From positions 1-64,000 of the forward strand of contig JBPCOI010000035.1 in assembly GCA_051000395.1 (NCBI GenBank): 64,000 nt of DNA, in the 5' to 3' direction. Source of the DNA: JBPCOI01 sp051000395 (lineage in GTDB: Bacteria > Actinomycetota > Actinomycetes > Mycobacteriales > Jatrophihabitantaceae). The notes beneath the pieces were generated by a model. That model did no database searches and was not told where the DNA came from. It saw only the letters and a program-made list of their open reading frames with translations. Made by a program: the position numbers and the translations under genes. Of this stretch, positions 24,504 through 33,467 are shown in pieces (position 1 is the first letter of the stretch; every line of letters begins with the position of its first letter).

Positions 24504-25198
24504 GGCGCCTCCTGGATTAGTGCCTCGAGGGGCAGCGGAGTGTCATAGCCAATAGCGACGTCGTTGGCGCGGGCGGTGCCGTCGAGCAGGCTCCACACGC
24601 CTTCGCAGAGGATCTCGGTGAGCTTCGCACGGGAGATGGTGCGCCGCTGCAGCCACCACGACCCCGTCGACTCGACGAGCCCCACGATGCCGTACGCGCC
24701 GGGTTCGGCCTTCTCGGCGTCGATACCGAAGAACATCAAGAACACCTTGAGCAGCGCGGCTATGCGGTCGGCCAGCGTGTTCTCGACCGATTCCAGCGAC
24801 GAGCCGATGCGGCGCGAGCGCAGGAAGTAGTACAGGTTGGGGTGCTCGTCCAGCCAGCCGATGATGACCTCGATCACCGACTCGATCACCGAGTGCGGGG
24901 TGGCGTCCACGGTGATCTGGAGGTTGGGCAGCACGCTGTCGATCACGTTCGCGACGAGCTGATCGGCGATTGCCTGCCTGAGGTCCTCGCGGTCGCGGAA
25001 GTAGCGGTAGAGCACGGTGCGGCTCACACCTGCGGCGTCGGCGATCTGCTCGGCGCTCGCCTCAGGGCCGTACTCGTCGATGGCCGCAGCGCCGGCTGCG
25101 ACGAAGGCCGCGCGCCGCTGCGTGCGGTGTTCGGTCCACCGAAGGCGCCGGCCGTCTGGCGCGCGTTCTGCGACGATCGTTCCCGCGGATCCGTGCAT
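24500..25198 (-). CDS. TetR-family transcriptional regulator
   Basis: A 232-residue regulator. After a ~25-residue basic N-terminal tail, the helix-turn-helix is clear (EQIADAAGVSRTVLYRYFRDREDLRQAI). The C-terminal ligand domain is helical (IIGWLDEHPNLYYFLRSRRI, GLVESTGSWWLQRRT). The frame is open far upstream; the ATG at 25198 gives the expected length. It is divergent from an AurF-like diiron protein and probably controls both transcripts through dyads in the 171-base gap. Confidence 0.9.
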   Translation of the reverse strand: MHGSAGTIVAERAPDGRRLRWTEHRTQRRAAFVAAGAAAIDEYGPEASAEQIADAAGVSRTVLYRYFRDREDLRQAIADQLVANVIDSVLPNLQITVDATPHSVIESVIEVIIGWLDEHPNLYYFLRSRRIGSSLESVENTLADRIAALLKVFLMFFGIDAEKAEPGAYGIVGLVESTGSWWLQRRTISRAKLTEILCEGVWSLLDGTARANDVAIGYDTPLPLEALIQEAP

Positions 25199-25235
25199 GC
25201 CCACCACCTGTGCCTCGATTAGCTGTGACGCAGAG

Positions 25236-25323
25236 CGTAGTCCTACGTAGTTTTTGCCGCGACATCTTGTCACGCGTTCTTTGCCCTCTACGCTGGGCGA
25301 AGTAGGCGCAACATCGCGTGACA
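25236..25323. promoter_or_regulatory. Candidate TetR operators in the divergent gap
   Basis: Two dyads are visible. CGTAG-TC-CTACG (25236-25247) overlaps the palindrome CTACGTAG and lies 38 bases upstream of the TetR start. TGTCACGCG (25268-25276) and CGCGTGACA (25315-25323) are exact inverted 9-mers 38 bases apart. Half-sites this far apart could bind two dimers or mark divergent promoters. Regulator binding is inferred. Confidence 0.4.
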
Positions 25324-25369
25324 GGTTGATTGGTTCGACCCTCGCCCGACGGAAAGGGAGCGACCGGAC

Positions 25370-26224
25370 ATGACCGCCGTACTGGACGTCAACGACCGCG
25401 AGAAGACCGCCAAGCGGCTGCTCGGCTCGTCCTCGCGCAACTCCTACGAACCCGCTGTCGACCTCGACTGGGACGCACCCGACGTTCCCGGCGTGCCGCA
25501 CATGCCGCTGCACCGCGTCTCGCTGTACGGCACCGCGCTGTGGGACCAGCTGAGCGACGAGCAGCAGGCCACCCTGTCCAAAGCGGAGATCACCAGCGTT
25601 GCTCGGGTGGGACTCTGGTTCGAGATCCTCTTGATGCGCATGCTCGCCACGCACGCCTACGACCAGGACCCGGCCTCGCAGCACACCCATTACGCGCTCA
25701 CCGAGATCGGCGACGAGACCCGGCACTCGGTGATGTTCGCCCGTTACGCCGAGCGCAACGGCGGCATCGAGTACCGCCCGCGCCCGCTGGTGCACCGGCT
25801 GGGCAAGCTGTTCAGTCTGCTCGGCCCGACCGGGCCGTCGATGTGGGCGGGGACGCTGGTGGCCGAGGAACTGCTGGATCGCCTGCAACGCGAGGCGATG
25901 AACGACGAGTCGATCGCCGCCTTGCCGCGAATGATCAACCGCATCCACGTGATCGAGGAGGCGCGCCACGTCCGCTTCGCCCGCGAGGAGCTCGTACGCG
26001 AGATGAAGCGCAGCCACTGGGGACCCAAGCGCTGGTCGCATCGGGTGCTCGCGGCCGCGGCGGCATACGTCATCGCGCGCAGCCTGATCAGTCCCAAGGT
26101 GTACGAGAGCGTCGGGATCGACGCGAAGGCCGGCCGCAAGGCGGCGCTCGCCAACCCGCACTACCAGGACACGAGCGGTGGATGGGCCAGAAGATCGTCG
26201 AATTCCTCGGTGAGGTCGGGATGA
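25370..26224 (+). CDS. AurF-like diiron protein, C-terminus frameshifted
   Basis: A diiron oxygenase-like protein of the AurF (p-aminobenzoate N-oxygenase) superfamily, 284 residues as read. Iron-ligand motifs are visible: EIGDETRHSVMFARY and VIEEARHVRFAREE. After NPHYQDT the frame runs into unrelated residues and stops at 26224. One frame over, translation continues as ERWMGQKIVEFLGEVGMINR to a stop at 26274, which looks like the family's normal end (R-W-G-K-F-EVG). A missing G in ACGGAG (now ACGAG, 26171-26175) explains this. The frameshift is either a sequencing error or a mild C-terminal mutation. Substrate unknown. Confidence 0.8.
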   Translation: MTAVLDVNDREKTAKRLLGSSSRNSYEPAVDLDWDAPDVPGVPHMPLHRVSLYGTALWDQLSDEQQATLSKAEITSVARVGLWFEILLMRMLATHAYDQDPASQHTHYALTEIGDETRHSVMFARYAERNGGIEYRPRPLVHRLGKLFSLLGPTGPSMWAGTLVAEELLDRLQREAMNDESIAALPRMINRIHVIEEARHVRFAREELVREMKRSHWGPKRWSHRVLAAAAAYVIARSLISPKVYESVGIDAKAGRKAALANPHYQDTSGGWARRSSNSSVRSG

Positions 26225-26370
26225 TCAATCGTTCGGCCCGCGTCCTGTACCGCCGAGCCGGCCTGATGGCGTAACCGCCACCCGACGGACGCTCGCTGCG
26301 GCCAACCGAGCCAACCAGTGCCCGTGGCACCCTTACCGGCAACCGCGCCCCGCAACGTCCATGCGGTCGG

Positions 26371-26535
26371 TCAGCGGGTCTCGCGGTGCTCGGTGTGCTT
26401 GCCGCAGTTGGGGCAGAACTTCTTCAGCGCCAACCGGTCGGGGTCGTTGCGCCGGTTCTTCTTGGTGATGTAGTTGCGGTGCTTGCACTCCTGGCACGCC
26501 AAGGTGATCTTCGGACGGACGTCGGTGGCTGCCAC
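26371..26535 (-). CDS. rpmG: Ribosomal protein bL33
   Basis: A 54-residue 50S protein with a zinc-ribbon pair, CQEC and CPNC, so the zinc-binding (C+) form. The core [20 protein letters not shown] is typical. The GTG at 26535 gives the family start ([11 protein letters not shown]). It lies just downstream of tRNA-Met and tRNA-Thr. Confidence 0.96.
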   Translation of the reverse strand: MAATDVRPKITLACQECKHRNYITKKNRRNDPDRLALKKFCPNCGKHTEHRETR

Positions 26536-26601
26536 GAGTAGTGCCCTTCTTCGGTGAGCGGGACGAGCTTCGGACGAAGCGCTGATCGTGCAATCGGCTT
26601 G

Positions 26602-26675
26602 TAGCGAGGGCCGGACTTGAACCGGCGACACAGCGATTATGAGCCGCTTGCTCTACCAGACTGAGCTACCCCGCC
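26602..26675 (-). tRNA. trnM: tRNA-Met (anticodon CAT, elongator type)
   Basis: A 74-nt cloverleaf. The acceptor stem is GGCGGGG with CCTCGCT (two G-U pairs) and discriminator A. The anticodon stem-loop is GCGGCTCATAATCGC with anticodon CAT, and the T-loop is GGTTCAAGTCC. The paired first base (G1-U72) and absence of three G-C pairs in the anticodon stem favour the elongator. The 3' CCA is not encoded. Confidence 0.95.
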
Positions 26676-26708
26676 CCGGCAGCGACGGGCGGCTGCCCGG
26701 ACCGCCAG

Positions 26709-26781
26709 AGCCCCCTTACGGAATCGAACCGTAGACCTTCTCCTTACCATGGAGACGCTCTGCCGACTGAGCTAAGGGGGC
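26709..26781 (-). tRNA. trnT: tRNA-Thr (anticodon GGT)
   Basis: A 73-nt cloverleaf. The acceptor stem is GCCCCCT with AGGGGGC and discriminator T. The anticodon stem-loop is TCTCCATGGTAAGGAGA with anticodon GGT, and the T-arm contains GGTTCGATTCC. No encoded CCA. It lies 33 bases upstream of tRNA-Met and is probably cotranscribed with it and rpmG. Confidence 0.96.
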
Positions 26782-26859
26782 AGTCGCTCACGCCGACGAC
26801 GGCCCGGAGGACCGGAATCCGCGTGGTGCTCGCGCCAGCGGCTCAGCTTACACGAGGCA

Positions 26860-26962
26860 CGGCGGCGGCTGGGCCGCCGCCGACGGCACTACGGCGCGAC
26901 TCACACGGCCAAGATATTGGCAACACCGCGCTTGTCGGCAAGACTCGCAAGCGAGCTTTGCC
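26860..26962. promoter_or_regulatory. Hairpins between tRNA-Thr and the sdh operon
   Basis: Three inverted repeats occupy this divergent gap: CGGCGGCGGC-TGG-GCCGCCGCCG (26860-26882, perfect 10-bp stem with a 3-base loop), GCCAA-GATA-TTGGC (26908-26921, operator-like) and a 12-bp arm pair with 10 matches around GGCAAGACTCGC (26937-26948 with 26951-26962). The last would lie in the sdh leader just before the GAGGAG at 26973. Their roles are not evident. They may be operator, leader structure or terminator. Confidence 0.4.
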
Positions 26963-26983
26963 GCCGGATCCGAGGAGCTGCCG

Positions 26984-27040
26984 ATGCCCGCCACGCCCGA
27001 GTCGAGCGACCCGCACCGCACCCGCGGCGCGAGCCGGTGA
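26984..27040 (+). CDS. 18-codon leader ORF overlapping the sdhC start
   Basis: An ATG at 26984 with an excellent ribosome-binding site (GAGGAG, 26973-26978) encodes MPATPESSDPHRTRGASR and stops at TGA 27038-27040. The stop overlaps the GTG proposed for the next gene (GTGA). Two readings are possible: a small coupled leader peptide, or the true N-terminus of SdhC interrupted by loss of one G (CGGTGA for CGGGTGA). Confidence 0.4.
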   Translation: MPATPESSDPHRTRGASR

Positions 27041-27855
27041 CCCGCGCCCGCAGCCTCCCGGTCGGCACCAACGCCCCCGGCCGCGCCGGCATCGCGGCGC
27101 GCACGCTGCGCACCGACCGCTGGTGGCAGGTGCCGGCAACCACCGTCGCCCTGCTCTCGTTGTGGGTCGCGTACGCGGTCGTGCGGACGGCAAGTCAGCG
27201 TGACTACTTCGTCGAGAAGTACCACTACCTGTCCCCGTTCACGTCCCCGTGCGTGACGTCCTCGTGCGTGCCGGGCTCGCGCGATTTCGGCGCCTGGTTC
27301 GGGCACTTCCCGCCCTTCCTACCGCTCGCGATCCTGGTGCTGCCGTTCCTGCTCGGCTTCCGGCTGACCTGCTACTACTACCGCAAGGCGTACTACCGCT
27401 CGTTCTGGCAGTCCCCGCCCGCGTGCGCGGTCGCCGAGCCGCACGGGCGCTACACCGGCGAGACGCGATTCCCGCTGATCCTGCAGAACGTCCACCGTTA
27501 CTTCTTCCTGGCCGCGGTGCTGATCTCCATTCTCAACACCTACGACCTGATCCGCGGTTTCCGCGGTGGCGATGGCGGTGTCGGAATCGGGCTGGGCACC
27601 GTGATCATGCTGATCAACGTCGTGCTGCTCTGGACCTACACGGTGTCGTGCCACTCGTGCCGGCACATCGTCGGCGGGCGGCTGCGGAACTTCTCGGCGC
27701 ACCCGCTGCGCTACCGGGCGTGGACGATGGTCTCCAAGCTCAACACCCGGCATATGGAGCTGGCCTGGACCACGCTCGGCACGTTGCTGGTCACCGATCT
27801 CTACATCGCGCTGGTCGCGTCCGGCACGTTCAACGATCCGCGGATCTTCAACTGA
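27037..27855 (+). CDS. sdhC: Succinate dehydrogenase membrane anchor (Sdh1-type, Rv0249c-like)
   Basis: A 272-residue integral membrane protein with about five hydrophobic segments (WQVPATTVALLSLWVAYAVV, FLPLAILVLPFLLGFRLTCY, YFFLAAVLISILNTYDLI, TVIMLINVVLLWTYTVSC, LAWTTLGTLLVTDLYIAL) and His/Cys residues such as CHSCRHIVGG that could ligate haem. It lies directly before SdhA and SdhB. Single-gene anchors of this kind occur in the actinobacterial Sdh1 complex. The GTG start has no own ribosome-binding site and overlaps an 18-codon upstream ORF. Confidence 0.85.
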   Translation: MTRARSLPVGTNAPGRAGIAARTLRTDRWWQVPATTVALLSLWVAYAVVRTASQRDYFVEKYHYLSPFTSPCVTSSCVPGSRDFGAWFGHFPPFLPLAILVLPFLLGFRLTCYYYRKAYYRSFWQSPPACAVAEPHGRYTGETRFPLILQNVHRYFFLAAVLISILNTYDLIRGFRGGDGGVGIGLGTVIMLINVVLLWTYTVSCHSCRHIVGGRLRNFSAHPLRYRAWTMVSKLNTRHMELAWTTLGTLLVTDLYIALVASGTFNDPRIFN

Positions 27856-27943
27856 GCACGCGAGCGAGATGCACAGGGCCGACGTCCCGAGGAACCGGAA
27901 GCGGGCGGCAACCGGAGTCAGCGCGAAGAGCAGAGGTCAGTGA

Positions 27944-29896
27944 GTGAGCGACATCGAGAAGCACAACTACGACGTGCTCGTCATCGGCGCTGGGGGCGCC
28001 GGGCTGCGGGCCGCGATCGCCGCGCGTGAGGCAGGGATGCGGGTTGCCGTCGTCTGCAAATCGTTGTTCGGCAAGGCGCACACCGTCATGGCCGAGGGCG
28101 GGATCGCGGCGTCCATGGGCAATATGAACAGCCACGACAATTGGCAGGTGCACTTTCGCGACACCATGCGCGGCGGCAAGTTCCTGAATTCGTGGCGGAC
28201 GGCCGAGCTGCATGCGAAGGAGGCCCCGCAACGCGTCTGGGAGCTGGAGACCTACGGCGCGCTGTTCGACCGCACCCCCGAAGGCAAGATCAGCCAGCGC
28301 AACTTCGGCGGCCACGAGTACCCGCGCCTGGCGCACGTCGGTGACCGCACCGGCCTGGAGCTGATCCGCACGTTGCAGCAGAAGATCGTCTCGCTGCAAC
28401 AGGACGACGGCCGCAAGCACGGCACCGGCGCATTCTCGGACGGCAAGTTGCGCGTCTTCGCCGAGTGCACGATCACCGAGCTGCTGCACGACCCGTCCGG
28501 GGCGATGGCCGGCGCGTTCGGGTACTACCGCGAGACCGGGCAGTTCGTGCTGTTCCGGGCCCCCGCCGTGATCCTGGCGACCGGGGGTATCGGCAAGTCG
28601 TTCAAGGTCACGTCCAACTCCTGGGAGTACACCGGCGACGGCCACGCGCTGGCACTGCGGGCGGGTTCCACGCTGATGAACATGGAGTTCGTGCAGTTCC
28701 ACCCGACCGGAATGGTGTGGCCACCGTCGGTGAAGGGCATCCTCGTCACCGAGTCGGTGCGTGGCGACGGCGGGGTGCTGCGCAACTCCGACGGCAAGCG
28801 GTTCATGTTCGACTACGTCCCGGCGGTGTTCCGCGGGCAGTACGCCGAGACCGAGGACGAGGGCGAACGCTGGTACACCGACCCGGACAACAACAAGCGG
28901 CCGCCGGAGTTGTTGCCGCGTGACGAGGTCGCCCGAGCGATCAACTCCGAGGTCAAGGCGGGACGCGGATCGCCGCACGGCGGAGTCTTCCTCGACATCG
29001 CCAGCCGCCGGCCGGCCGAGTTCATCATGAAGCGGCTGCCGTCCATGCACCACCAGTTCAAGGAACTCGCAGACGTCGACATCACGAACGAGCCGATGGA
29101 GGTCGGGCCGACCTGTCACTACGTCATGGGCGGCGTGGAGGTCGATGCCGACACCGCCGCGGCCGCTCGGGTGGTGGGGCTGTTCGCTGCCGGCGAGGTG
29201 GCCGGCGGGATGCACGGCTCGAACCGGCTGGGCGGCAACTCCCTCGGGGACCTGCTCGTATTCGGGCGCCGGGCCGGGACCGCGGCGGCCGAGTATGTGC
29301 AGTCGCTGGACGGCAAGTACCCGGCCCTCGACGACGCCCAAGTGAGCGCTGCCGAGCGCATCGCACTCGCCCCGTTCGACGTCGCGGCGGGTGCGGTGAA
29401 TGAGACGGGCGCGGCGGGCACGGCTGGCGCGGCGGAGAATCCGTACACGCTGCACCAGGAGTTGCAGCAGACGATGAACGACCTGGTCGGCATCATCCGC
29501 AAAGCAGAGGAGATGCAGCAGGCACTCGAGCGCCTGCAGTCGCTCAAGACCCGGGCCGCCAACGTCGCCGTCGAGGGAGGCCGGCGGTTCAACCCCGGCT
29601 GGCACCTGGCGCTGGACCTGCGCAACATGCTCGCCGTCAGCGAGTGCGTAGCGCGCGCCGCCCTGATCCGGCAGGAATCCCGCGGCGGCCACACCCGTGA
29701 CGACTTCCCCGACATGCAGGCGCAGTGGCGGGCCAAGAACCTGATCTGCACGCAGGCCGACGGCGGCATCGAGGTCACCGAGCAGCCGATGGTCGCGATG
29801 CGCGAGGACCTGCTGGCCCTGTTCACGCGCGAGGAGATGGCGAAGTACCTGACCGACGAGGAACTGGCCGCGATCCCCGAGGAGGTCAAGTCGTGA
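27944..29896 (+). CDS. sdhA: Succinate dehydrogenase flavoprotein subunit
   Basis: A 650-residue flavoprotein that oxidises succinate to fumarate. The FAD-binding motif is VLVIGAGGAGLRAAIAAREA (11-30). His46 in KAHTVMAEGGI is the usual covalent FAD attachment site. Substrate-site blocks include MEFVQFHPTGMVWPP, the histidine/arginine region TCHYVMGGVEVD, and AGEVAGGMHGSNRLGGNSL. A short insertion around residue 480 is rich in Ala/Gly/Thr. The start is a GTG at 27944, and the stop overlaps the sdhB start by 4 bases. Confidence 0.96.
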   Translation: MSDIEKHNYDVLVIGAGGAGLRAAIAAREAGMRVAVVCKSLFGKAHTVMAEGGIAASMGNMNSHDNWQVHFRDTMRGGKFLNSWRTAELHAKEAPQRVWELETYGALFDRTPEGKISQRNFGGHEYPRLAHVGDRTGLELIRTLQQKIVSLQQDDGRKHGTGAFSDGKLRVFAECTITELLHDPSGAMAGAFGYYRETGQFVLFRAPAVILATGGIGKSFKVTSNSWEYTGDGHALALRAGSTLMNMEFVQFHPTGMVWPPSVKGILVTESVRGDGGVLRNSDGKRFMFDYVPAVFRGQYAETEDEGERWYTDPDNNKRPPELLPRDEVARAINSEVKAGRGSPHGGVFLDIASRRPAEFIMKRLPSMHHQFKELADVDITNEPMEVGPTCHYVMGGVEVDADTAAAARVVGLFAAGEVAGGMHGSNRLGGNSLGDLLVFGRRAGTAAAEYVQSLDGKYPALDDAQVSAAERIALAPFDVAAGAVNETGAAGTAGAAENPYTLHQELQQTMNDLVGIIRKAEEMQQALERLQSLKTRAANVAVEGGRRFNPGWHLALDLRNMLAVSECVARAALIRQESRGGHTRDDFPDMQAQWRAKNLICTQADGGIEVTEQPMVAMREDLLALFTREEMAKYLTDEELAAIPEEVKS

Positions 29897-30648
29897 GCTA
29901 CCAGGCGAAGTTCCGGGTATGGCGCGGCGACGCGGACGGCGGGGAGCTCGTCGACTACACCGTCGAGGTCAACGAAGGCGAGGTCGTGCTCGACATCATC
30001 CACCGGCTGCAGGCCACGCAGGCCGGTGACCTCGCCGTGCGGTGGAACTGCAAGGCGGGCAAGTGCGGCTCGTGCAGCGCGGAGATCAACGGACGGCCGC
30101 GGCTGATGTGCATGACGCGGATGTCCACGTTCACCGAGGCCGAGACGGTGACCGTCACGCCGATGCGGACGTTCCCGGTGATGAAGGACCTCGTCACCGA
30201 CGTCTCGTTCAACTACGTCAAGGCTCAGCAGATTCCCGCGTTCGAACCGCCCGCGGGCCTGGCGCCCGGCGAGTACCGCATGGCACAGGTGGACGTCGGA
30301 CGCTCGCAGGAGTTCCGCAAATGCATCGAGTGCTTCCTGTGCCAGGACGTCTGCCACGTGATCCGCGACCACGAGGACAACAAGGAGGCGTTCGCGGGGC
30401 CGCGCTTCTTCATCCGGGCCGCGGAGCTGGAGATGCATCCGCTCGACGCCAATCCCGACCGAGTGCCGTTCGCCCGCGAGGAGCAGGGGATCGGGATGTG
30501 CAACATCACCAAGTGCTGCACCGAGGTCTGCCCCGAACACATCAAGATCACCGACAACGCGATCATTCCGATGAAGGAACGGGTGGCCGATCGCCGTTAC
30601 GATCCGCTGGTCTGGCTGGGTAGCAAGATCACACGTCGCCGGCCCTGA
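29893..30648 (+). CDS. sdhB: Succinate dehydrogenase iron-sulfur subunit
   Basis: A 251-residue subunit that passes electrons from the SdhA flavin to menaquinone. Three cluster motifs are present: CKAGKCGSC with a later C in RPRLMC for the 2Fe-2S, CIECFLCQDVC for the 4Fe-4S, and CNITKCCTEVC for the 3Fe-4S. The GTG at 29893 overlaps the sdhA stop (GTGA), so the two are coupled. It is convergent with phoU, 22 bases away. Confidence 0.96.
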   Translation: MSYQAKFRVWRGDADGGELVDYTVEVNEGEVVLDIIHRLQATQAGDLAVRWNCKAGKCGSCSAEINGRPRLMCMTRMSTFTEAETVTVTPMRTFPVMKDLVTDVSFNYVKAQQIPAFEPPAGLAPGEYRMAQVDVGRSQEFRKCIECFLCQDVCHVIRDHEDNKEAFAGPRFFIRAAELEMHPLDANPDRVPFAREEQGIGMCNITKCCTEVCPEHIKITDNAIIPMKERVADRRYDPLVWLGSKITRRRP

Positions 30649-30670
30649 GCCAGTGTCGCGTGCGGGGCGC

Positions 30671-31312
30671 TCACGGGCGCTCGCCGGTGACGACGAACAC
30701 GATCCGGCGCGCCACCGCGACAGCGTGGTCGGCGTAGCGCTCGTAGTAGCGCCCGAGCAAGGTCATGTCGATCGCGGCCTCCGTCCCCCGCGTCCAATGG
30801 GAGGAGAGCACGACGGTGAACAGCTTGCGGCGCAGGGCGTCCATCGAGTCGTCCTCGGCCTCGAGTGCCTGGGCGAGCGCGACGTCTCGTCCGTCGACGA
30901 CGTCGGCGACCTTGGCCACCAGCGAGAGGGCGACCTCGCCCATCTGACGGATGACGTCGCCGACCTCGGGCGGTACCGCGTGCCCGGGGTAGCGCAGTCG
31001 GGCGATCTTGGCGATGTGCTGGGCGAGGTCGCCCATGCGTTCCAGGTCGGAGACGAGGTGGATCGTGCTGATCACGACCCGCAGGTCGGTGGCGACCGGC
31101 TGCTGCTGCGCGAGGAGCTGGAAGCACCTGTCCTCGACCTCGGTGCGCATCGCGTCGACATGGCTGTCGGCGAGCATCACCTTCTCGGCCTGGGCCAGGT
31201 TCGCGTCGAGCAGGGACTGGGAGGCTTGCTGCATCGCGACGGCGACGGCCTGCGTCATCGCCAGCACGCGCTTGCCGATCTCGTCGAGTTCGTCGTGGTA
31301 GATGTCGCGCAT
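30671..31312 (-). CDS. phoU: Phosphate-signalling protein PhoU
   Basis: A 213-residue all-helical protein with two PhoU repeats. The metal-binding motifs are DLERMGDLAQHI in the first and YYERYADHAVAVAR in the second. PhoU links the Pst transporter to the phosphate two-component system. It follows pstB by 36 bases. It remains intact although the upstream pst genes are disrupted. Confidence 0.95.
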   Translation of the reverse strand: MRDIYHDELDEIGKRVLAMTQAVAVAMQQASQSLLDANLAQAEKVMLADSHVDAMRTEVEDRCFQLLAQQQPVATDLRVVISTIHLVSDLERMGDLAQHIAKIARLRYPGHAVPPEVGDVIRQMGEVALSLVAKVADVVDGRDVALAQALEAEDDSMDALRRKLFTVVLSSHWTRGTEAAIDMTLLGRYYERYADHAVAVARRIVFVVTGERP

Positions 31313-31348
31313 CGCGGGCTATCCGATCTCGGTGGTCGGGTGGACAGG

Positions 31349-32128
31349 TCAGCCGAAGCGGCCGGAGATGTAGTCCTCGGTGCGCCGGTCGCTCGGGTTC
31401 GAGAAGATCTTCTGGGTGTCGTCCATCTCGACCAGCCGGCCGGGCTTGCCGATGCCGCCCAGGTTGAAGAAGCCGGTGCGCTGCGACACCCGCGCGGCCT
31501 GCTGCATATTGTGGGTGACGATGACGATCGTGTACGTCTGGCTGAGTTCCCCGACGAGGTCCTCGATCGCCAGCGTCGAGATCGGGTCCAGCGCGGAGCA
31601 CGGTTCGTCCATGAGCAGGACCTGCGGCTCGATCGCGATCGCGCGCGCGATGCACAGCCGCTGCTGCTGACCGCCCGAGAGCCCGGCGCCGGGCCGGTGC
31701 AGCCGGTCCTTGACCTCCTGCCAGAGGTTCGCCGCGCGCAGCGAGCGCTCGACCACCGGATCCAGCTCGGAGCGCTTCATGCGGCCGTTCTGCAGCTTCA
31801 GCCCGGCCGCGACGTTGTCGTAGATCGACATCGTGGGAAAGGGGTTGGGCCGCTGGAACACCATGCCGATGGTGCGACGGACCTCGACCGGGTCGATGCG
31901 GGTGTCGTAGATGTCCTGGCCGTCGAGCAGGATGTTCCCCTCGACGCGCGCGCCGGCGATCACTTCGTGCATGCGGTTGAGGGTGCGCAGCACGGTGGAC
32001 TTCCCGCACCCCGACGGGCCGATGAACGCGGTGACCGAATGCGGCGCGATGATGAAGCTGACGTCGCTGACGGCGAGGAACTTGCCGTAGTACGCGTTGA
32101 GGTTTTTCGCTTCGATGCGCTTGGCCAT
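31349..32128 (-). CDS. pstB: Phosphate ABC transporter ATPase PstB
   Basis: A 259-residue ATPase of the high-affinity phosphate importer. Motifs are Walker [11 protein letters not shown]-loop [12 protein letters not shown], signature LSGGQQQR and Walker [14 protein letters not shown], plus H-loop THN. A normal ribosome-binding site (AGGAGC) precedes the ATG. It lies 12 bases after the stop of the truncated pstA. On its own it cannot form a transporter unless pstA, pstC and pstS exist elsewhere. Confidence 0.96.
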   Translation of the reverse strand: MAKRIEAKNLNAYYGKFLAVSDVSFIIAPHSVTAFIGPSGCGKSTVLRTLNRMHEVIAGARVEGNILLDGQDIYDTRIDPVEVRRTIGMVFQRPNPFPTMSIYDNVAAGLKLQNGRMKRSELDPVVERSLRAANLWQEVKDRLHRPGAGLSGGQQQRLCIARAIAIEPQVLLMDEPCSALDPISTLAIEDLVGELSQTYTIVIVTHNMQQAARVSQRTGFFNLGGIGKPGRLVEMDDTQKIFSNPSDRRTEDYISGRFG

Positions 32129-32140
32129 GGTCTGCAGCTC

Positions 32141-32839
32141 CTAGTCGGCGCGCTTGGTGGATCGCCCGGCGAGTCGGGCGACTACGTTCAACGCCAGGAC
32201 GATGATGATCAGCGTGAGGGCGGTGCCCCACATGCGGTCCGGTGCGAAGTTGGCGACCGAGCCGGCGACCCGGTTGCCGTTGGCATCCAGGTGGTAGGCA
32301 GTTGTGCCGGTGGCCTGGTTGAGGTTGATGAACTGATCGTTGATCATCGTCGGTAGCGCGCCCTGGAATCCGCCGAACAGGTTCGAGTTCAGGTCACCGG
32401 CGTACCCGACGAGGATCAGCAGCGGAGCGGTCTCGCCGGCGACCCGGGCGATGCCGAGCACCACGCCGGTGATCAGCCCGCTCACGGCAGCCGGCAGAAC
32501 GATCTTGACCACGGTCTTCCATTTCGGCACGCCCAGCGCGTACGCCGCCTCACGCAGCTCGTCGGGGACCAGCTCGAGCATCTCCTCGGTGGTACGCACG
32601 ATCACCGGCACCATCAAGATGACCAGCGCGAGCGAGACCAGCCAGCCGGCCCGGGCGCCGTGGAAGGTCGAGACGAACAGCGCGTAGACGAACAGCGCGG
32701 CGACGATCGACGGGATACCGGTGAGGACGTCGACCATGAACGTGCTCAGCCGGGCGAACGGACCGCGCCCGTACTCAACGAGGTAGATGCCGACCCCGAC
32801 CGCGATCGGCACCGAGATCACGGTGCAGAGGGCAACCAG
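32141..32839 (-). pseudogene. pstA: pstA, 5'-truncated phosphate permease
   Basis: The last ~232 codons of PstA are intact: IYLVEYGRGPFARLSTFM, TGIPSIVAALFVYALF, then the EAA-type loop region (ELREAAYALGVPKWKTVVKI) and RVAGETAPLLILVGYAG. Reading upstream, similarity stops at about LVALCTVISVPI, which in PstA follows the first membrane span and the GTL block. Beyond 32839 the sequence switches to IS transposase and group II intron. The N-terminal ~70-90 residues, the start codon and promoter are therefore missing. An open frame continues through the antisense of the intron, but that is not PstA. Confidence 0.85.
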
Positions 32840-33467
32840 GTTTACTCGTGGGACATCGAGCGCCACGAGGCGCTTTTGAATCGGGCGGTGGTGAAAGGAC
32901 ACCGCCCTCGGCTCGTCGCAGCGAGCCGGGTGAAGCTGAGGGCAGTCTGACCCGGGAGACGCCGGGGAGGGCGGTGAGCAGCCCTGACAACGACGAGACA
33001 GGCCAGCACTGCCAGATGGTCTGGGCTCGGCTAGCGAGACGAAGAGGCGTACGTGAGGAACCAACGGCTGAACGCCCCTCAAGACGTGACCACCAGCTCG
33101 AACCTGGTGGATCTGGGCTGGGTAGCAGCGCGCACTCGGACGCCGACGTTGGGGTCTGGGGAACTTTTGGGCCGGTTGATGTCGCCGGTCGGGAGGCCAC
33201 GGTGAAGGTCTGCGGCGTAACCGTGGCGATGCTGCAGGGGCATAGTTGGGCGCCGATCTCGTCGACCGATTCAGAAGTGAACGTGGGAACCACCCTGGTC
33301 GTCCCCAAGCCGGGCGGCAGCCAGCCGTTCGGCGGGAAGGTCCGTCGTCGATTGATGCGATCAGGGTGGGGCGGAGGACTCGTAGTAGTCCGAGGCCGGG
33401 AAAGCCGGTCACATGGCGAAGGGGTCCAGCGTGATCGCAGTACGCGAGCAGCGAGGGGAGATCACCG

